In this document: one piece after another, positions 46,901 through 60,130 of the stretch
Position numbering within the stretch: the stretch's first letter is position 1
Layout: each line of letters opens with the position of its first letter
From: Allolobophora icterica
Taxonomy: Eukaryota > Annelida > Clitellata > Crassiclitellata > Lumbricidae
Direction: 5' to 3'
Assembly: GCA_963556255.1 (NCBI GenBank)
Contig: OY744609.1
Span: 8,282,517-8,346,516, forward strand
Length of the DNA stretch: 64,000 nucleotides
The notes under the pieces: model-generated
Database searches by the model: none
What the model was told of the DNA's origin: nothing
The model's input: only the letters and a program-made list of their open reading frames with translations
Translations under genes and position numbers: made by a program

Positions 46901-49900
46901 GGCACTAAATGTAACCATATTCCTCCTGCGGAAAAGGTCTGACAATAGTCCAAACCGACTGAAGTCGCTAAAGCGCTCGTACTGTATGGGTGTCATACCA
47001 GAGGCCAGGTAGCTCAACATCACTCGGTGGTTGACTTCAAATTCCTTCCGCTCGCTGTCTATTGTGGATGAGGAACTCCACTGAAAGGAGTGTTTTTTCG
47101 CACACTCCATATCCACCGACAGCACATGACCACTGTGTGTCCATGACTTCACTGAATACGGCGTCACACATGTGGATGAATGTTGTGAGATTGTGTCGAT
47201 CAACTGGGCAATGCTGGAGCACTGCCCAACAAAATTCTCATGTGCAGTCTCCAAAGCTGTTGCTGGAGCTGCTGATATTGCTGCTGTGACAGATGCTGGA
47301 TCAGTCAGTGAAGTTGATTCACTTACTTCTTCCGTGACTGAAGACATCGTGAGTGTCTGCTGCGGATGTTGAGTTGCAGAAGAGAGCTTATTGGTGTCAA
47401 CATCCATTATGACTTTCACCAGAACTTCTCTCAAACTTTTTACTCCCAACGCCAAGCGAATGTCCTCACATTTTTGCTCAAATTTAAGTTTATCACTGTC
47501 GGTTGTAAAAGTTAATTCAAAATGTTTCCTTACAGAAACGTAAGGGTAGCTATAACTCTTGGTAGATCCATCAGACAACCGTTTTTTAAATGTTCGCATG
47601 TTGCCAACTGCAACACCTGAAGTCGGTGTCGTTGGTACAGCGTAGTCTCCATCCATCTTTGGAAATAGTTCGATATAATGATACTAATATATGTCCACTA
47701 ACGAAATACAATGTTATACTACTATAAGGTCCACTACTGAAATAAGATAATAATATAATATACAGACACGAGATATAAGCTGTATCGACTATGCGATTTA
47801 AAATGGCTATGAAGTGAAGAAATTACGAAGCTCAACTCTGCTGCAGCGAAATTCAAACTAGAATGAGTACTGCAAACCAAGACTCAATTGTGAAAGGACA
47901 TTTCCTAAGTTCATTTCCTAAGTTCATTAGCATAATTTGGCATGTGACCTAGTCTCTCTTCCTTAGGCTGTATATTAGCATCTGATACTGGTGCAAATTC
48001 TTAGAATATGAAATACAGCTTATTGTCTTTAGTGTTCCGGGTATAATAAGGCAACGGTGACAGCATCAACAGCTGGCATTTATATACAGGTTTACGACCC
48101 AAAGCTCGGTTATATATACAAGTGGTCAATTGATCGGGGTAGGCCAGAGGGAGGGTGAAGGGCCTAGGGTGGGGGCTACCACCGATCGACCGACCGTCCC
48201 TGCGCCTCGCCTCCATTCCACAAAGCGGACGATGTTGCCTAGGCTATGCATATAATTAAATTCAGCAGCCTATGCTTGTAAGATGTGTAAACCAAAATGA
48301 AATCAACGCCCATTGGCCGACAGATGCTTACTTGAACCGCCTACAGTCGTTGGTCACTTCATTCTACGAGGGAAACCGCCAAACCTAAAACCTAGGGCTT
48401 TAAAGCAAATGGCAAGAAACAGCAGTGGCTGTGAAGTGATATCCATGTAATTCATACGAAATTCACACATCATTTTCCAGGGCACAGCGATGTTCATTGG
48501 CGAATCATTGTGCCTTGTCGCGTACATCATCCATCGATTTGTGAGTCGGCGTCAAGATCCAGAGGCGGTTGGACCATCGATGCCTCTGTCGAGGTGCCTC
48601 GTCTTCATGCTGCCTGCCGTCTGTGACATGGTTGCGACAAGCACCGTTTATATTGGTCTCACTCTCACCTATGCTTCCAGCTTTCAGATGCTCAGAGGTG
48701 AGGTGTCTAACACTGTAATTGTAATAGAACATTTATAAAAACTCCACTCAGCAATTCTGAGGTTGGTTCTCCCAGTCCAAGTCAGTGCTATCACTAGCAA
48801 ATAAAATGGATTTCAGGCATTTCCGGAACAGAGGAAGAGAAGGCGGAGGAGCTCAAGCCGCAATTCGACCTCATAAGTCTTGTTTCAGACTAAACGAGAA
48901 TATGTTGGATGGGGTATGTTTGTTTACACAAGCCATTTTGAGTTATGTGAGCTTCATTGGTTGACCTTTTTGTTCTTGATGAAATTTGCCATTACTGCAT
49001 ATGCAGTGCTTTTTGAGGTACTAGAAGGTGCTGTGTTAAGTGTCTAGAGATTGTATTTTATTGTATCTGAACATTTACGTGCTTACATTGATACATACAG
49101 GCATACACATTTAAATGCATGCATACATCATTCATACCTACAGAGGGGAGTTTTGTAACACGTAAGTAACTTCTTTTCTATCACATGTCAACCTTAGATG
49201 GGAATCCGTTGCCTGGTCTTTACATGTTTTCAGAAGCCAACTGGTGCTGATATTTCTTGTTCTCTGAGCGTTTTTGGATTACGTTTGAAATTTTAGTTAT
49301 GAATTCATGAAATATTGCAGTGCTTTTGAGGCTATTAAAAATTTAAAAGGCACTTTACAAAAAAAGCAGCTATATACATGTCATACATGCATCAGGCCCT
49401 TAGCCAGAAATACAGAGTAGCCTGTCCAAGAGCATTCGAAGTTGTGACTGTCCAACGCCGTGAGCATTATGAAGTCGCGACTGCCCGAAGCTGTGACCGT
49501 ACGAGTCTGACTGCAATGCCCCTATGCTGTTTGCAGAGCCTAATATCAACCTCTGCTCCTTAAAGAACTGTCATCTGAATGCTCGCAGTGGTTCTAGAGA
49601 AGAAGCTGGATGGTGCTGGAGGAGAATCATGAACACATTTACGCACGTCTAAAATAATTTTCACCCGTCCAAATAACAGATGGACGGATGGCTGGCTAAG
49701 GGCCTGATGTGCTTGAAACATACATATATACATACATACAATGCCATACATATATATACATACATCCATTCACCCATGCATGCATGCATGCATGCTTTGT
49801 CAAAGCTAATTTATGTAATGTGATGTAAGCGGACATTTATATAGAGCCACCTCAAAGAAACTTCTGGGCGTACCAATTGACGTTTCTGTCAGATGTTTTT

Positions 49901-51308
49901 TATTTGCCATTTTTTTCTTCTGGTCAGGTGCTGTAATCATTTTCACGGCACTGCTGTCTGTAGCCTTTAACAACCGCGTCATCCAGCCATACCAGTGGCT
50001 CGGAATGGTAAGCATAATCTGTGGCCTGGTGCTCGTCGGCACCTCGGACATTATCTTCAACAGCAGTGCAACTGCGAACACAGATCCAAATGGCATCATT
50101 GCAGGTATGGCATCTAGTATTTGCCAGGTATGTTTTGAAGGGCCTTTGAAAAGGCCCTGGATGTGGGACCAAGTCCATAATTTCAATTTATTTGTGCTAC
50201 TACTTTGACATCATAGTGCTCTGTAGTCTAGTAGTTTGTGTAAGTCTAGAGTTATGGGGCTAAAATCCCCACCACTGCAGAATTTGTTTGAGGTTTCTGC
50301 TTCACTTTTACCTCCTAACTGACTCAGCTATAATGAGCCAGTCCTGACCAGTCCTGCCGCCGTCATATACGGAGGCTAAGATATGAAGTCACTTTAGCAC
50401 TTCATATTTATCGCTGCCACTCTGGGCTAGGGTTAAGGACTGTTCCTCTTGTGCTGGGATTTTTTTAATATTGTGTGCCATTTTTTATCTTCCAAGTCAA
50501 AGAAAAATTTGTCCAAAGTATTTTAATTTTCAGTCCAGGATTTCGTTGAGCCTGTAGGTCACCAGACAGACATTAGTCATAATTGAACCATGTCGTTAGT
50601 ACTTAGGTCAGTGAAAGTGAAAGTGTTTTTTTTTCTTTTCAGGCGACCTGCTTATCATTATGGCCCAGGTTGTCACTGCTTCACAGATGGTCATTGAGGA
50701 GAAATACGTCGGTCGCTTCAATGCTCCTCCGCTTCTCGTGGTGGGACTTGAAGGTCTGAATTTCTTACATTATAAGCAATAGTGATAATTATGAAATAAA
50801 AATAGTAATACTAATCAATAACGATATTGTAATTGATAGTGAGAATAATTATGATACTAAAGTCTGTAGACAGTTCTTTTCTACCTTGAAAGACTACACT
50901 TAACCAATGGGTTTAACATAAGAAACAATGATGATAATACTTTTGGGAGGGGCTTGAGAGGTGCTATAGAATTTTGTATGGAGCCCATTGCCCATATAAG
51001 ACTGGATAATAATCCGTACAACAGGTTAGCACCATTTTGAGGTTAACAAGGTGCTATATAAATAGCCATAAACATACATAAACAAACTTTAAGGCTAGTT
51101 ACAGTACATTACAATGATAATAAACTTTCATAATAATAATAAATGTCATAATGATAACAATAATAAATAATTTTCTGTAATGGAATACAGCTTTTTTAAA
51201 CACTGTTCAGCTATGTCTGTAGTGAACTACCGGTACTGATTATCACAGTGTCCCTCACGAAAAGTGACAGTATGTATGTATGTATGTGTATATATGTGCA
51301 TGTATGTG

Positions 51309-51345
<37 letters not shown>

Positions 51346-51794
51346 GTAATAATAATAATAATAATAATATTTGTTTATTAAATTCAAACTGACAAGTACG
51401 CAGTAAGATTACATGACATAGTAGTAACAGATGATAACAAGTTTAACAGGAATCGAATTTAACAGTATGGCAGCCTGCAAGGTGCCCATCTGTCCCACTG
51501 CTCACTTTGCAGTCGCACCCTAGGGGTGTAGGGAGTGAAAAGGCTGAGTCAACCTTTATGCAGCTAGTGAGTGGGTATCGAACTCTTGTTCTTCTGATCT
51601 TCGTGCCAACATATTACCATTCAACCATCTCCATGCCCTGCATGTATGTATGTGTTTATGTATGTATGCATGTATGTTTATGTATGTATGCATGTATGTT
51701 TAAAGCGAGAGGCGCTTTATAAATGCATAAATGCAATACAAAAAAGTATGTATACATGTATATGTGTAATTCTGTATGTATATGTATGTATACT

Positions 51795-51829
<35 letters not shown>

Positions 51830-53706
51830 GTATGTGTGTGCATGTATGATCCTACCTATTTATATGATGCCCTACAAAGATGCTAAATTAATATGAGAGC
51901 AATTACATATCCACCAGGTGTAGGGTGTCATGGTATTCAAGATTTAGAGATATGGCTTGCATTGATCTGCAGATGTGTCTTTTGTTCACAGGTCTATTTG
52001 GGTTTCTCATTCTGACCGTGTTGCTCGTTCCTATGTACTACATACACGCCCCAAAGCCATTTTCAACCGATCCCAATGGCCGTCTGGAAAATGTGTTTGA
52101 CGCCTTTGCACAGATGGGAAACAACTGGCAGATAGTGGTTGCAACTGTTGGTATGAAAAACTTTTATTTTATTTCACCTTTTGCCTTTTTGTTTGTAAAC
52201 TTCAAGATATCGTAAGGCTATGCTGACCACCGAGAAGGCGCGGGTCTGCATCATAGCAGTACGGGCAAATGGGACGGAGATTAATAATATTAATACTGTG
52301 GATAAGTGCCATAGTACAGATTACAGTCCAGTTTCATTTGCAGATTTGTTGCAATATATTTATTGTGCTAGTACGGTCCAATTCAGTTCTCTGGATATTG
52401 ATTCACTTCTCTGTTGCCCCTTTCCTAGGCTGCATCCTGAGTATTGCGGTGTTCAACTTCAGCGGCATAAGTATAACCAAGAAGATGAGTGCAACGACGC
52501 GCATGGTGCTTGACAGCGGTCGAACTGTCATCATTTGGGCGATAACACTTGGCATCGGTTGGCAGCCGTTCAACTATCGTTCATTCCTACTCCAGTTGAC
52601 TGGTTTTGTCCTGCTGTTCATCGGGATGCTAATCTACAATGACATATTATTCCGACCCATGCTGTGCAAGGACAAACTGATTCATCCCACATTACCAAGT
52701 ACAGATGATTTCGACCCGGAAAGAGGTAAATTGACTGTTCGTAAATCTCTAATGTAGTGCTGTCATGATCATGCAGAAAGCTGCTTTTGTTGGCAACTTC
52801 TTGTCAAACTGTAGCCATAATCTGTTGGAGAAGCAGTCTAAATTTTACAGGTCAGGGTAAGGTCCACAATAGGAGTCAGTGTAAATGTAGATGGTTAACA
52901 TGCTGTTGTTAACCTGATTACGACTTGGTTTCGGTGCACCATTGCATGAAGCCTTAATAATAACAATGAGACGATTTGTATAGCACCGTAGCACAGCAGA
53001 GGCAGAAGAAAAGGGCGCTGTACACGAGTTAAAAATATCAATGACAGTGATCATATAATTGTTTGAAAATATAGGTCTTGAGCTGTGATTTGAATGTCTC
53101 CAGAGATGGCATATTCTTCACATGGTCGGGAAGACTGTTCCATGCAGTGGGTCCTGCGACAGAGAAGGAATTAGACAATGGCGCTGTACAATTTACTAAT
53201 TAATAATAAATTGCTTTCATTTATTTAATTTATTTCAAAAGTTTATTTGTTGCCGCATCGAAACATGTGTTGTGAAGCACTTCCAGCTCGGCTTTGCAGG
53301 AAAGAAGTCTTCAAGCACTGATAGAAGTGCTTGTTAACATTCCTGGCCAAAAGAAGATATCTATCTTTCTAGAGAAAGTCAATTCATAGTGTGTGGAATG
53401 TTGTGATGCAAGATCATGGTTTGGGGTTAGCATTGCCTAGGTAGTATTAGTGAGGGTTAGCATCAATGATTCGGTGTAGTATTTGTTAGTACATGCATTG
53501 GTTATGATTAGCACTAGTTAGGGTTATAATTCTTAGCATTAGGTAATGTTATCTACAGTTAGGCTTATCTGTTAGTAGAATTCAGGTTAAACTGTTTGTT
53601 TGATGATTTTGCATTTTTTTTTCTAGAAACTAATTATGATGATGTCAACGAAAGAAGTCCTCTACTTAATTCAAATAGTCGAGAACCAAGAACCATCGTT
53701 TCGTGA
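39001..53706 (+). CDS. SLC35F6: SLC35F6-type solute carrier (drug/metabolite transporter fold)
   Basis: Exons: 39001-39077, 42614-42689, 48481-48697, 49928-50104, 50643-50753, 51992-52150, 52429-52725, 53627-53706. Phases agree throughout, giving 1194 nt, 397 aa (human protein 371). The first exon encodes a signal-anchor-like helix ending G-S-M-N-T-L-F-T-K-W-A-D. Family landmarks are S-S-F-Q-M-L-R-G-A-V-I-I-F-T, G-D-L-L-I-I-M-A-Q, G-L-F-G-F-L-I-L, F-N-F-S-G-I-S-I-T-K and S-A-T-T-R-M-V-L-D-S. The tail has E-R-S-P-L-L, resembling the lysosomal-sorting E-R-L-L of SLC35F6. Ten membrane helices are expected. The intron after 42689 uses a GC donor (CAG|GCAAGT), and a 5.2-kb transposon occupies it. 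The mammalian protein is reported at lysosomes and mitochondria; its substrate is uncertain. Confidence 0.94.
39108..39215 (-). mobile_element. LINE 3'-end fragment
   Basis: ACTTCTATTGCGCCGG...CATCAACCGATGGCACACC matches the 3' region of the LINE remnant at 41030 and similar stretches at 16880 and 22285. Confidence 0.5.
40671..40956. repeat. 146-bp direct tandem duplication
   Basis: Two copies start at 40671 and 40817 with GAGCCTAGGTC and share CACATGACCAGCTRCTGTTG, CCTCCCAGGTTTAGACGC and AAGGCGAGTACCTTGTTAAT. Divergence is modest. It lies in SLC35F6 intron 1. Confidence 0.85.
41030..41493 (-). pseudogene. LINE reverse transcriptase 3' remnant
   Basis: The minus strand encodes N-A-L-H-W-L-P-V-Q-Q-R and, after an interruption near 41272, K-A-G-P-R-F-W-N-S-L followed by F-R-F-Q-L-K. 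This is the C-terminal pattern of CR1/L2-like elements. It is frameshifted, truncated and inactive. Confidence 0.7.
41500..41643 (+). mobile_element. tRNA-derived SINE (TGATGTTTGGTC family)
   Basis: Head GCCGATTGGTTACAGCACTC and body GTCACCTATTGATGGTTAATC end in GTGCTTAATAAATGCAG. The 22-bp minisatellite begins exactly where other copies carry a TAA tail. Confidence 0.65.
41644..42264. repeat. 22-bp minisatellite, ~28 copies
   Basis: Unit ACTAAGTAATAATGTGACCA+AG. Copies are nearly identical, except that some of the 5' units and one central unit read GTACTAATG instead of GTAATAATG. It lies in SLC35F6 intron 1. Confidence 0.97.
42365..42565 (+). mobile_element. tRNA-derived SINE, best-preserved copy
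   Basis: The A box lies within GGTGGCCAATTGGTTAGAGT and the B box within CAGGTTCTAGCC. The body GCCGTCGATTGATGTTTGGT and an AATAAT tail follow. It ends about 50 bases before the SLC35F6 exon at 42614. Confidence 0.8.
43187..43571. repeat. Left TIR of the Kolobok-like element
   Basis: Positions 43187-43444 match the right TIR without visible mismatch. A 77-bp segment (43445-43521) bounded by GGCC is absent from the right TIR; homology then resumes to 43571. Confidence 0.9.
43763..44852 (+). CDS. Accessory protein of the Kolobok-like element, 189 aa
   Basis: Two exons, 43763-43859 and 44380-44852, join in phase 1 (TTG|GTAATT donor, AATTGCAG acceptor). The intron contains an AT microsatellite. 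The product starts M-N-K-Y-E-L-T-I-V-V-D-G, has a basic P-P-K-R-R-K-S stretch (possible nuclear signal, about residues 36-42) and a C-P-L-C-x4-C cluster at about 92-99. It ends M-P-D-C-V-V-R-K-V-R-S-L-Y-P-N-P with Y-M-G-H-K-W-E. I recall similar C-V-x-x-V-R-x-x-Y-P endings in other element-encoded proteins but cannot name the family. A DNA- or protein-binding partner of the transposase is a guess. Confidence 0.65.
43879..43942. repeat. (AT)n microsatellite in the accessory gene intron
   Basis: About 32 AT units starting just after the donor of the 43763-43859 exon. Confidence 0.95.
45773..47656 (-). CDS. Kolobok-like transposase, 627 aa, intact
   Basis: A single uninterrupted ORF starting about 740 bases inside the right end. 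The N-terminal ~85 residues are basic and aromatic (possible DNA-binding region). A low-complexity Ser/Thr/Ala linker (about 90-165) follows. Candidate catalytic acids are D283 in M-T-D-A-R-H-H, D349 in H-V-H-D-R-N-M and E496 in F-Y-V-E-S-F-N-N. A Cys/His cluster H-S-K-C-H-E-T-S-H-C (residues 440-449) lies between the second Asp and the Glu. The C-terminus is acidic (D-E-S-D-D-D). Kolobok transposases are DDE enzymes making TTAA duplications; the assignment rests on TSD, TIRs and motif layout, not a search. No frameshift or stop was seen. Confidence 0.75.
   Translation of the reverse strand: MDGDYAVPTTPTSGVAVGNMRTFKKRLSDGSTKSYSYPYVSVRKHFELTFTTDSDKLKFEQKCEDIRLALGVKSLREVLVKVIMDVDTNKLSSATQHPQQTLTMSSVTEEVSESTSLTDPASVTAAISAAPATALETAHENFVGQCSSIAQLIDTISQHSSTCVTPYSVKSWTHSGHVLSVDMECAKKHSFQWSSSSTIDSERKEFEVNHRVMLSYLASGMTPIQYERFSDFSRFGLLSDLFRRRNMVTFSAISENLRKQSIFGARAQESSLSPDGAISIMTDARHHCRRNSYHTDHVAIGLKTHKVVDIQHINGNDDNCSQRHEAVGFDRMYESLDLSNIKVAHHVHDRNMTINKRLRERKQARNSNDRWHCTRPITAGVKKIGQGAQKNIGKTWHPELSDKGAAIRNHVYWCMDNCNGDAQTLRKLIESCIPHFQNNHSKCHETSHCKEPGHMIEVRIVSNEAAITMLQDFLRSLVVYKHAEDYVKGHDTFYVESFNNVCLIYLDKRIHYGNLMYELRSNLAVLDWNEHVDRPYTSICTTVRSKNPRRQIGKKVYRRKTYVFVENIWNLYIAVWSASKAISESVTETSADKETCQSEISSDESDDDQLGDSESFSNESNAPYTVE
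48095..48399. repeat. Right TIR of the Kolobok-like element
   Basis: Reverse complement of the left TIR, lacking its 77-bp internal segment. It ends in CCTAGGGCT followed by TTAA. Confidence 0.9.
51310..51640 (-). mobile_element. SINE with (TAA)n tail, minus orientation
   Basis: A TAA array (51310-51370) is followed by TTCAAACTGACAAGTACGC, a diverged copy of the SINE at 2096, and ends near CATTCAACCATCTCCATGCC. It lies in an SLC35F6 intron. Confidence 0.6.
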
Positions 53707-54016
53707 TGAAGCCGGAGTGATTAACACAATAAGTGATTTGGAGCTAAGCTTTGAAATTCGGAATTCAAAACTTGAGCAATTTCTCGTTTCTACAGATTTT
53801 CCAAATCTGGCCAATGCTGTTGATAGCGAAATTATGTTTGCAAGCATTTTGAGTAAATATTTCTGCATAAATTGATTGGTGGCTTAACTTCCGCACAATT
53901 ATAGGCGTTTTTCAATGTACGTTTCAATGTACTTTTCAATTTAATTGTAATTACTCTGTTCTTATTTCTGAAGTCAATGTATTTTCATTTCACTTATGTA
54001 GGTTATCAATTTTAAT

Positions 54017-54566
54017 CAGTGCCGGCCTTAGGATATTTCAGGCCCCGTGCAGAGTAAACTGTAAGGGCCCCACATGACACAAGTCAAATTGTTTGTCATT
54101 GCTAATCATTTCATTTTAGTAGATTGTTAATGATGGGCTAGAAAAGGAAATGATGTTGGCTTGTGGTGAGGGGAAAAAAAGACGGGGTCGACCAAGGAAG
54201 AAATGGATGGATGAGATTCACGATGTAACTGGCATGAATCTGGAAGCACTAAGGGACCTGACTTTGAATAGGAAGCAATGGAGAATGTGTGTCATGGCGA
54301 TCGCTAGAGCTCCAGGAGTTGACAGCACAAGGTGACAAGGTGAGATTGTTAACAAGTACAAGAGGTCAAATTTAACTATACACTAGAATTCTGGGATATA
54401 GAGGAAGTTGACTTTTATTTCATTGACAAGAGAGAAGATTTAATCGAATCCATAATATTAGTATTAGGGTGTCTTGTTCATGTTAATTTTCTGTGACTTT
54501 TTGGGCCCCTCTAATTTGCGGGCCCCGTGTGACCACACGGTTCGCACACCCCTAAGGCCGGCACTG
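54017..54566. mobile_element. hAT non-autonomous element with 8-bp TSD
   Basis: TIRs start CAGTGCCGGCCTTAGG on both ends and are flanked by perfect ATTTTAAT duplications (54009-54016, 54567-54574). Internally, 54150-54335 is open and encodes K-K-R-R-G-R-P-R-K-K-W-M-D-E-I, a pattern typical of LINE reverse-transcriptase C-termini rather than of transposases. It lies 3' of the SLC35F6 stop codon, probably in its 3' UTR or just beyond. Confidence 0.85.
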
Positions 54567-54574
54567 ATTTTAAT

Positions 54575-57178
54575 GTTACATCGCACATATATTGGATTTT
54601 CTTGCGTGGCATTCACCGTTTTCATGATGGTTCTCATATAGGCTATTCAGACTTCTAACGCCAATTGTCTGCTTCCATTGTTGTGAATAACAAGGAATCC
54701 TGTATGATCAGGAATAAAGCAGCATCATTTAGGTTAATTGTTAATGAGCGGTGTGCATCTGTGCACAAACACCGGATGTGTTTGATATGTAGCTGGATTG
54801 GTTGAATTATCGGATAACATGTATTAGTACATTGTACTATATGCTCTGCAGATGCTCCTTGAGTGCATCAGTTTATTTGCTGGAGGAGTAAGATATGCCT
54901 TATACATGTGCAGTTGAAGGACCTGGTTTTTGCTGATTTTAGAATTTTTATTCATTTTTTTATTCTATAAAGTAATCTGACAGTGTGTGGATAGAAGGTT
55001 GTAGCTTGTAATATTTGGGAAAGGCAAGTCAGTTTAAGTGCATTCAGCTTCCGGTACCAGGAAACTGCCTCAGCACTTCAGGTGGGGCAGAAGACAAATT
55101 TTCCTGGCTGGTCCAGATAATCCCACTCATATGGTAAACTTTAGTAGGTGTATGCATGTCGCTGTACACTGATAGATTCCCTTAAATTGCTGTTGGATAG
55201 ATGTTATGAAAGCTGAGTGAGTGAAGAGGTTTTCTGGATCAATTCATGTAAATAACAAATGTGTATCCATTATTAGTAGGCCAGTAGAATAGTGGTAGTT
55301 AAGTAATCAGTAGGCTATTTTCATACAAATTATCAAAACAGGTATTTTTACAGAGAGTTACTCATTTCTTCATATTGTGAATAAATTTTGATCCTATTTT
55401 GCAGTGTCAATGAAATCTCTACTTTAGTTTCAAGGTGCTACTGTTTAGGTCTGTTTAATCAGTATTATAATCTGAAAATCCATACTTTCACGTTAGATAA
55501 AGGCTGAGGCACATCTGTTAACTGAAGTTAGTGTTATCGTTTTTGAAGCACTCTGTCAGAGCAATTGAAATGAAGTAGACTGTTGAACATTTGATTCCTT
55601 GTTATCTGTAAACCTCAAGCTTTGACGAAACATAACATATTACAATCAAGATATATTTAAGCTTGTTGGCTTTTATTTCACATGCTCAAAGAATCACAAT
55701 TTGAACGAAACGCTTGGAATTAGTTATTGACGGTTGAACATGTGGATACAATATATACACAATAGGCTTTTTCAGCATACATATAGTTGCAGGATCTCGT
55801 TTCAAGCGTGATTTTGTAAAGTTGTTTCGTATTTGTACATGTTTAGTCCCTTTTGCTGAAGTTTGACATGTGTGTGTATATTTTGTCTAGAGTAACGAAT
55901 GCATGGTGTACACTTTTATGATTTCTCAAGTACTGAAATTTTACTGTATTTGAATATTTACATGTATATGTGTTAATTTTACTTAGCTGATTCAGCAGTG
56001 TGTTGTGTTTAACCACGAGATGCATTGAACCACTCGTGCGAGAAGGGGTGTAAATATACATACATGAAACTCAAGGCAGAAATATATTAAGTGTTCAGTT
56101 GGGTTTTTGTCGTCTGAGAACCTCCTTTTATGGACAGTGGACTTAGAGTCATTAAGTTTCTGCAAGAGGTGTGATTTGAGAGTGAATCAAGTGAGTCAAG
56201 TTACGTGGGATGAGGTTGAACTAGAGGACTTCGAGTAAGTGTTTTAGCAGTAGAGAATTAAAAAATTCTTTCTTGTGGCCTGGAGAGTACCAATAAGCAT
56301 ACCGTAACTGATAAAGACCAGTTCTGTTCTACAGGACTTTATGCCCTGGCATGTATAGATAGCCTACTTTTAACCATGGAGTTCCTTTTTGTAATTTTAC
56401 ATTTCTTGTTACATTTTTATCTTCAACATATAGCAGTATAATTTCAACTATTATTTCAAATGGATTTCAGCAGGAGCAAGTGTTGCTAATTTTTATTGTA
56501 ATTGTAATGCTAAATACTGAATAATGATGCATTGTGATTCGTACATTTACATTACATTAGTGTTTTGTAACTTGTGATTTCGATGAATTTGTTTGCAGAT
56601 TTAATAGAAAATCTTTATTTGTCTTTCCAAGAATGCTGGAGTTGTTTTTCATGCTGCAGACAAAATTAAATAAAATTTCTAAAACTTTTTTCCACCACGG
56701 CCATGTGGCATCTCAAACAAACTAAAACATATAAAAATTTAATTAAGGCTATTTCAATTTCTTTCAGAAGTAAACGTATAACAAAATTCCTTCCACTCGT
56801 TTCTGTTTTTTATATAACATGAAAATTTGCTATTTAACAACTAAACATAACAAAACAAATGCACAAGACAACAACACAACCATATGGACAAACGAGATGG
56901 TATAATCTACCATGAATAAAATGGAGATGGTTTGATGTAAATTAAGAAAGATAAAACATGGATTACTGGACAGTAAATAAACATTCTGCTTAAACATCTG
57001 CTTGATAGTTAAAGTATGATCAAAATTCTTTGCAAATGTTGGAGAGTTTTTCAGAACAGGAATGTTTACAATTCTTGAAACAATCGATTCAGCATTCTAG
57101 AATCCCAAGCAGCAAGACTTGCTTTATTATACTCATAGTTTCTTAATTTAGGGGCTTAGGAGCAGACAGTTTCAAACA
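54575..57178. other. Intergenic between convergent SLC35F6 and PDE6D, no gene seen
   Basis: No exon was recognised on either strand. AATAAA at 54713-54718 (+) could end SLC35F6 transcripts; TTTATT at 56614-56619 (AATAAA on minus) could end PDE6D transcripts. Both are positional guesses. Confidence 0.45.
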
Positions 57179-59298
<2,120 letters not shown>

Positions 59299-59489
59299 CT
59301 GAAATTGAAATCAGAGTGAAAACGATTTTCGTTGTACCTCTTTGTAGAGTGATACTTGTGTGCCAAATAGTTTTCTTACATCTGGCATGCACCGGTATTT
59401 GTGCACATACACACAGCTGTGAGTGGCGCTATACATAAATCCAAATACGATACGATACATACTGATTGGAGTGGTTATTTTCAGTGTTC

Positions 59490-60015
59490 TATTTAGTAAT
59501 GTAATGTATTGTGAGGTAATCTAATGTAAACAGTAATACTACTGTGAACTGAGTTTTGTGTACAGTCTTGCAGTGCGAGATATTAGCGTATATATATAGT
59601 GCGCTTACTTTAGTTTCACGTGTATATGTATATATGATAGATGTATAACGTTTAGTCTTAGTGACACGCGCGGCCGGCCGATATCGGCAGCGGCGCGCTA
59701 TATGTATATTATTAGAGTTCGCTTATGCGCACAGAAGACAGGTGTGTCAGGCGGCGCGAAGAATTATGCTGACTAGAGAAGTTTGAATTCGATGTTCGCT
59801 GTAGTAGTGTGGCTGACTAGTTGAGTTGTAATCGAATTGAGTTCTGTCTGTTTGTTTCTTATTAAACTAGAAGATATTAAACTGTGTTGCTGATTAATTC
59901 AGGTTATACTTATACGTAGAATTAGTGTTCAAAAGGTGAACGTTAAATAGGCGTTAAGTAGACAGAGAACAAGGATTTAATCAGAAGGATTGTCAACGGA
60001 AGGATTGGGTTGACA
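59490..60015 (+). repeat. Probable 5' LTR
   Basis: It ends just before the primer-binding site, with GGGTTGACA as the likely terminus. The start (TGT near 59484-59510) is a guess, since no second LTR is available. It contains TATA-rich stretches near 59590-59635 and a GC-rich GCGCGGCCGGCCG core at about 59667. Confidence 0.45.
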
Positions 60016-60019
60016 TTAT

Positions 60020-60030
60020 TGGTGGCAGCG
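60020..60030 (+). promoter_or_regulatory. Primer-binding site, likely tRNA-Leu
   Basis: TGGTGGCAGCG is complementary to the 3' end of tRNAs finishing CGCTGCCA-CCA, as in tRNA-Leu(AAG). Only the first 11 bases match. Confidence 0.65.
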
Positions 60031-60033
60031 TCG

Positions 60034-60130
60034 GTGTGGATAAGAACTCACGGTGGATAAGAACTCACGGTGGATAAGAACTCACGGTGAATAATTACTC
60101 ACGGTGGATATAAACTCACGGTGGATTAAA
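60034..60130 (+). repeat. Leader tandem repeat CGGTGGATAAGAACTCA
   Basis: About six 17-bp units, the last three diverged, precede a second repeated motif (AGAATCTACGACGGTGATAA, about 60160-60235), all in the untranslated leader. Confidence 0.85.

Larger units (their letters stand above)
43187..48399 (-). mobile_element. Complete autonomous Kolobok-like DNA transposon (5.2 kb)
   Basis: Termini AGCCCTAGGTTTTAGG and CCTAAAACCTAGGGCT are flanked on both sides by TTAA (43183-43186 and 48400-48403). The outer 258 bases of the two TIRs look identical. It carries two convergent genes: a spliced 189-aa protein on plus (43763-44852) and an intact 627-aa transposase on minus (45773-47656). TTAA duplication fits Kolobok and piggyBac; the transposase does not look like piggyBac, and its D/D/E layout fits Kolobok better. 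The ~900 bp between the gene ends hold a LINE/SINE-like fragment near 45010 and no convincing gene. The element sits in SLC35F6 intron 2, antisense for its transposase. Confidence 0.85.
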
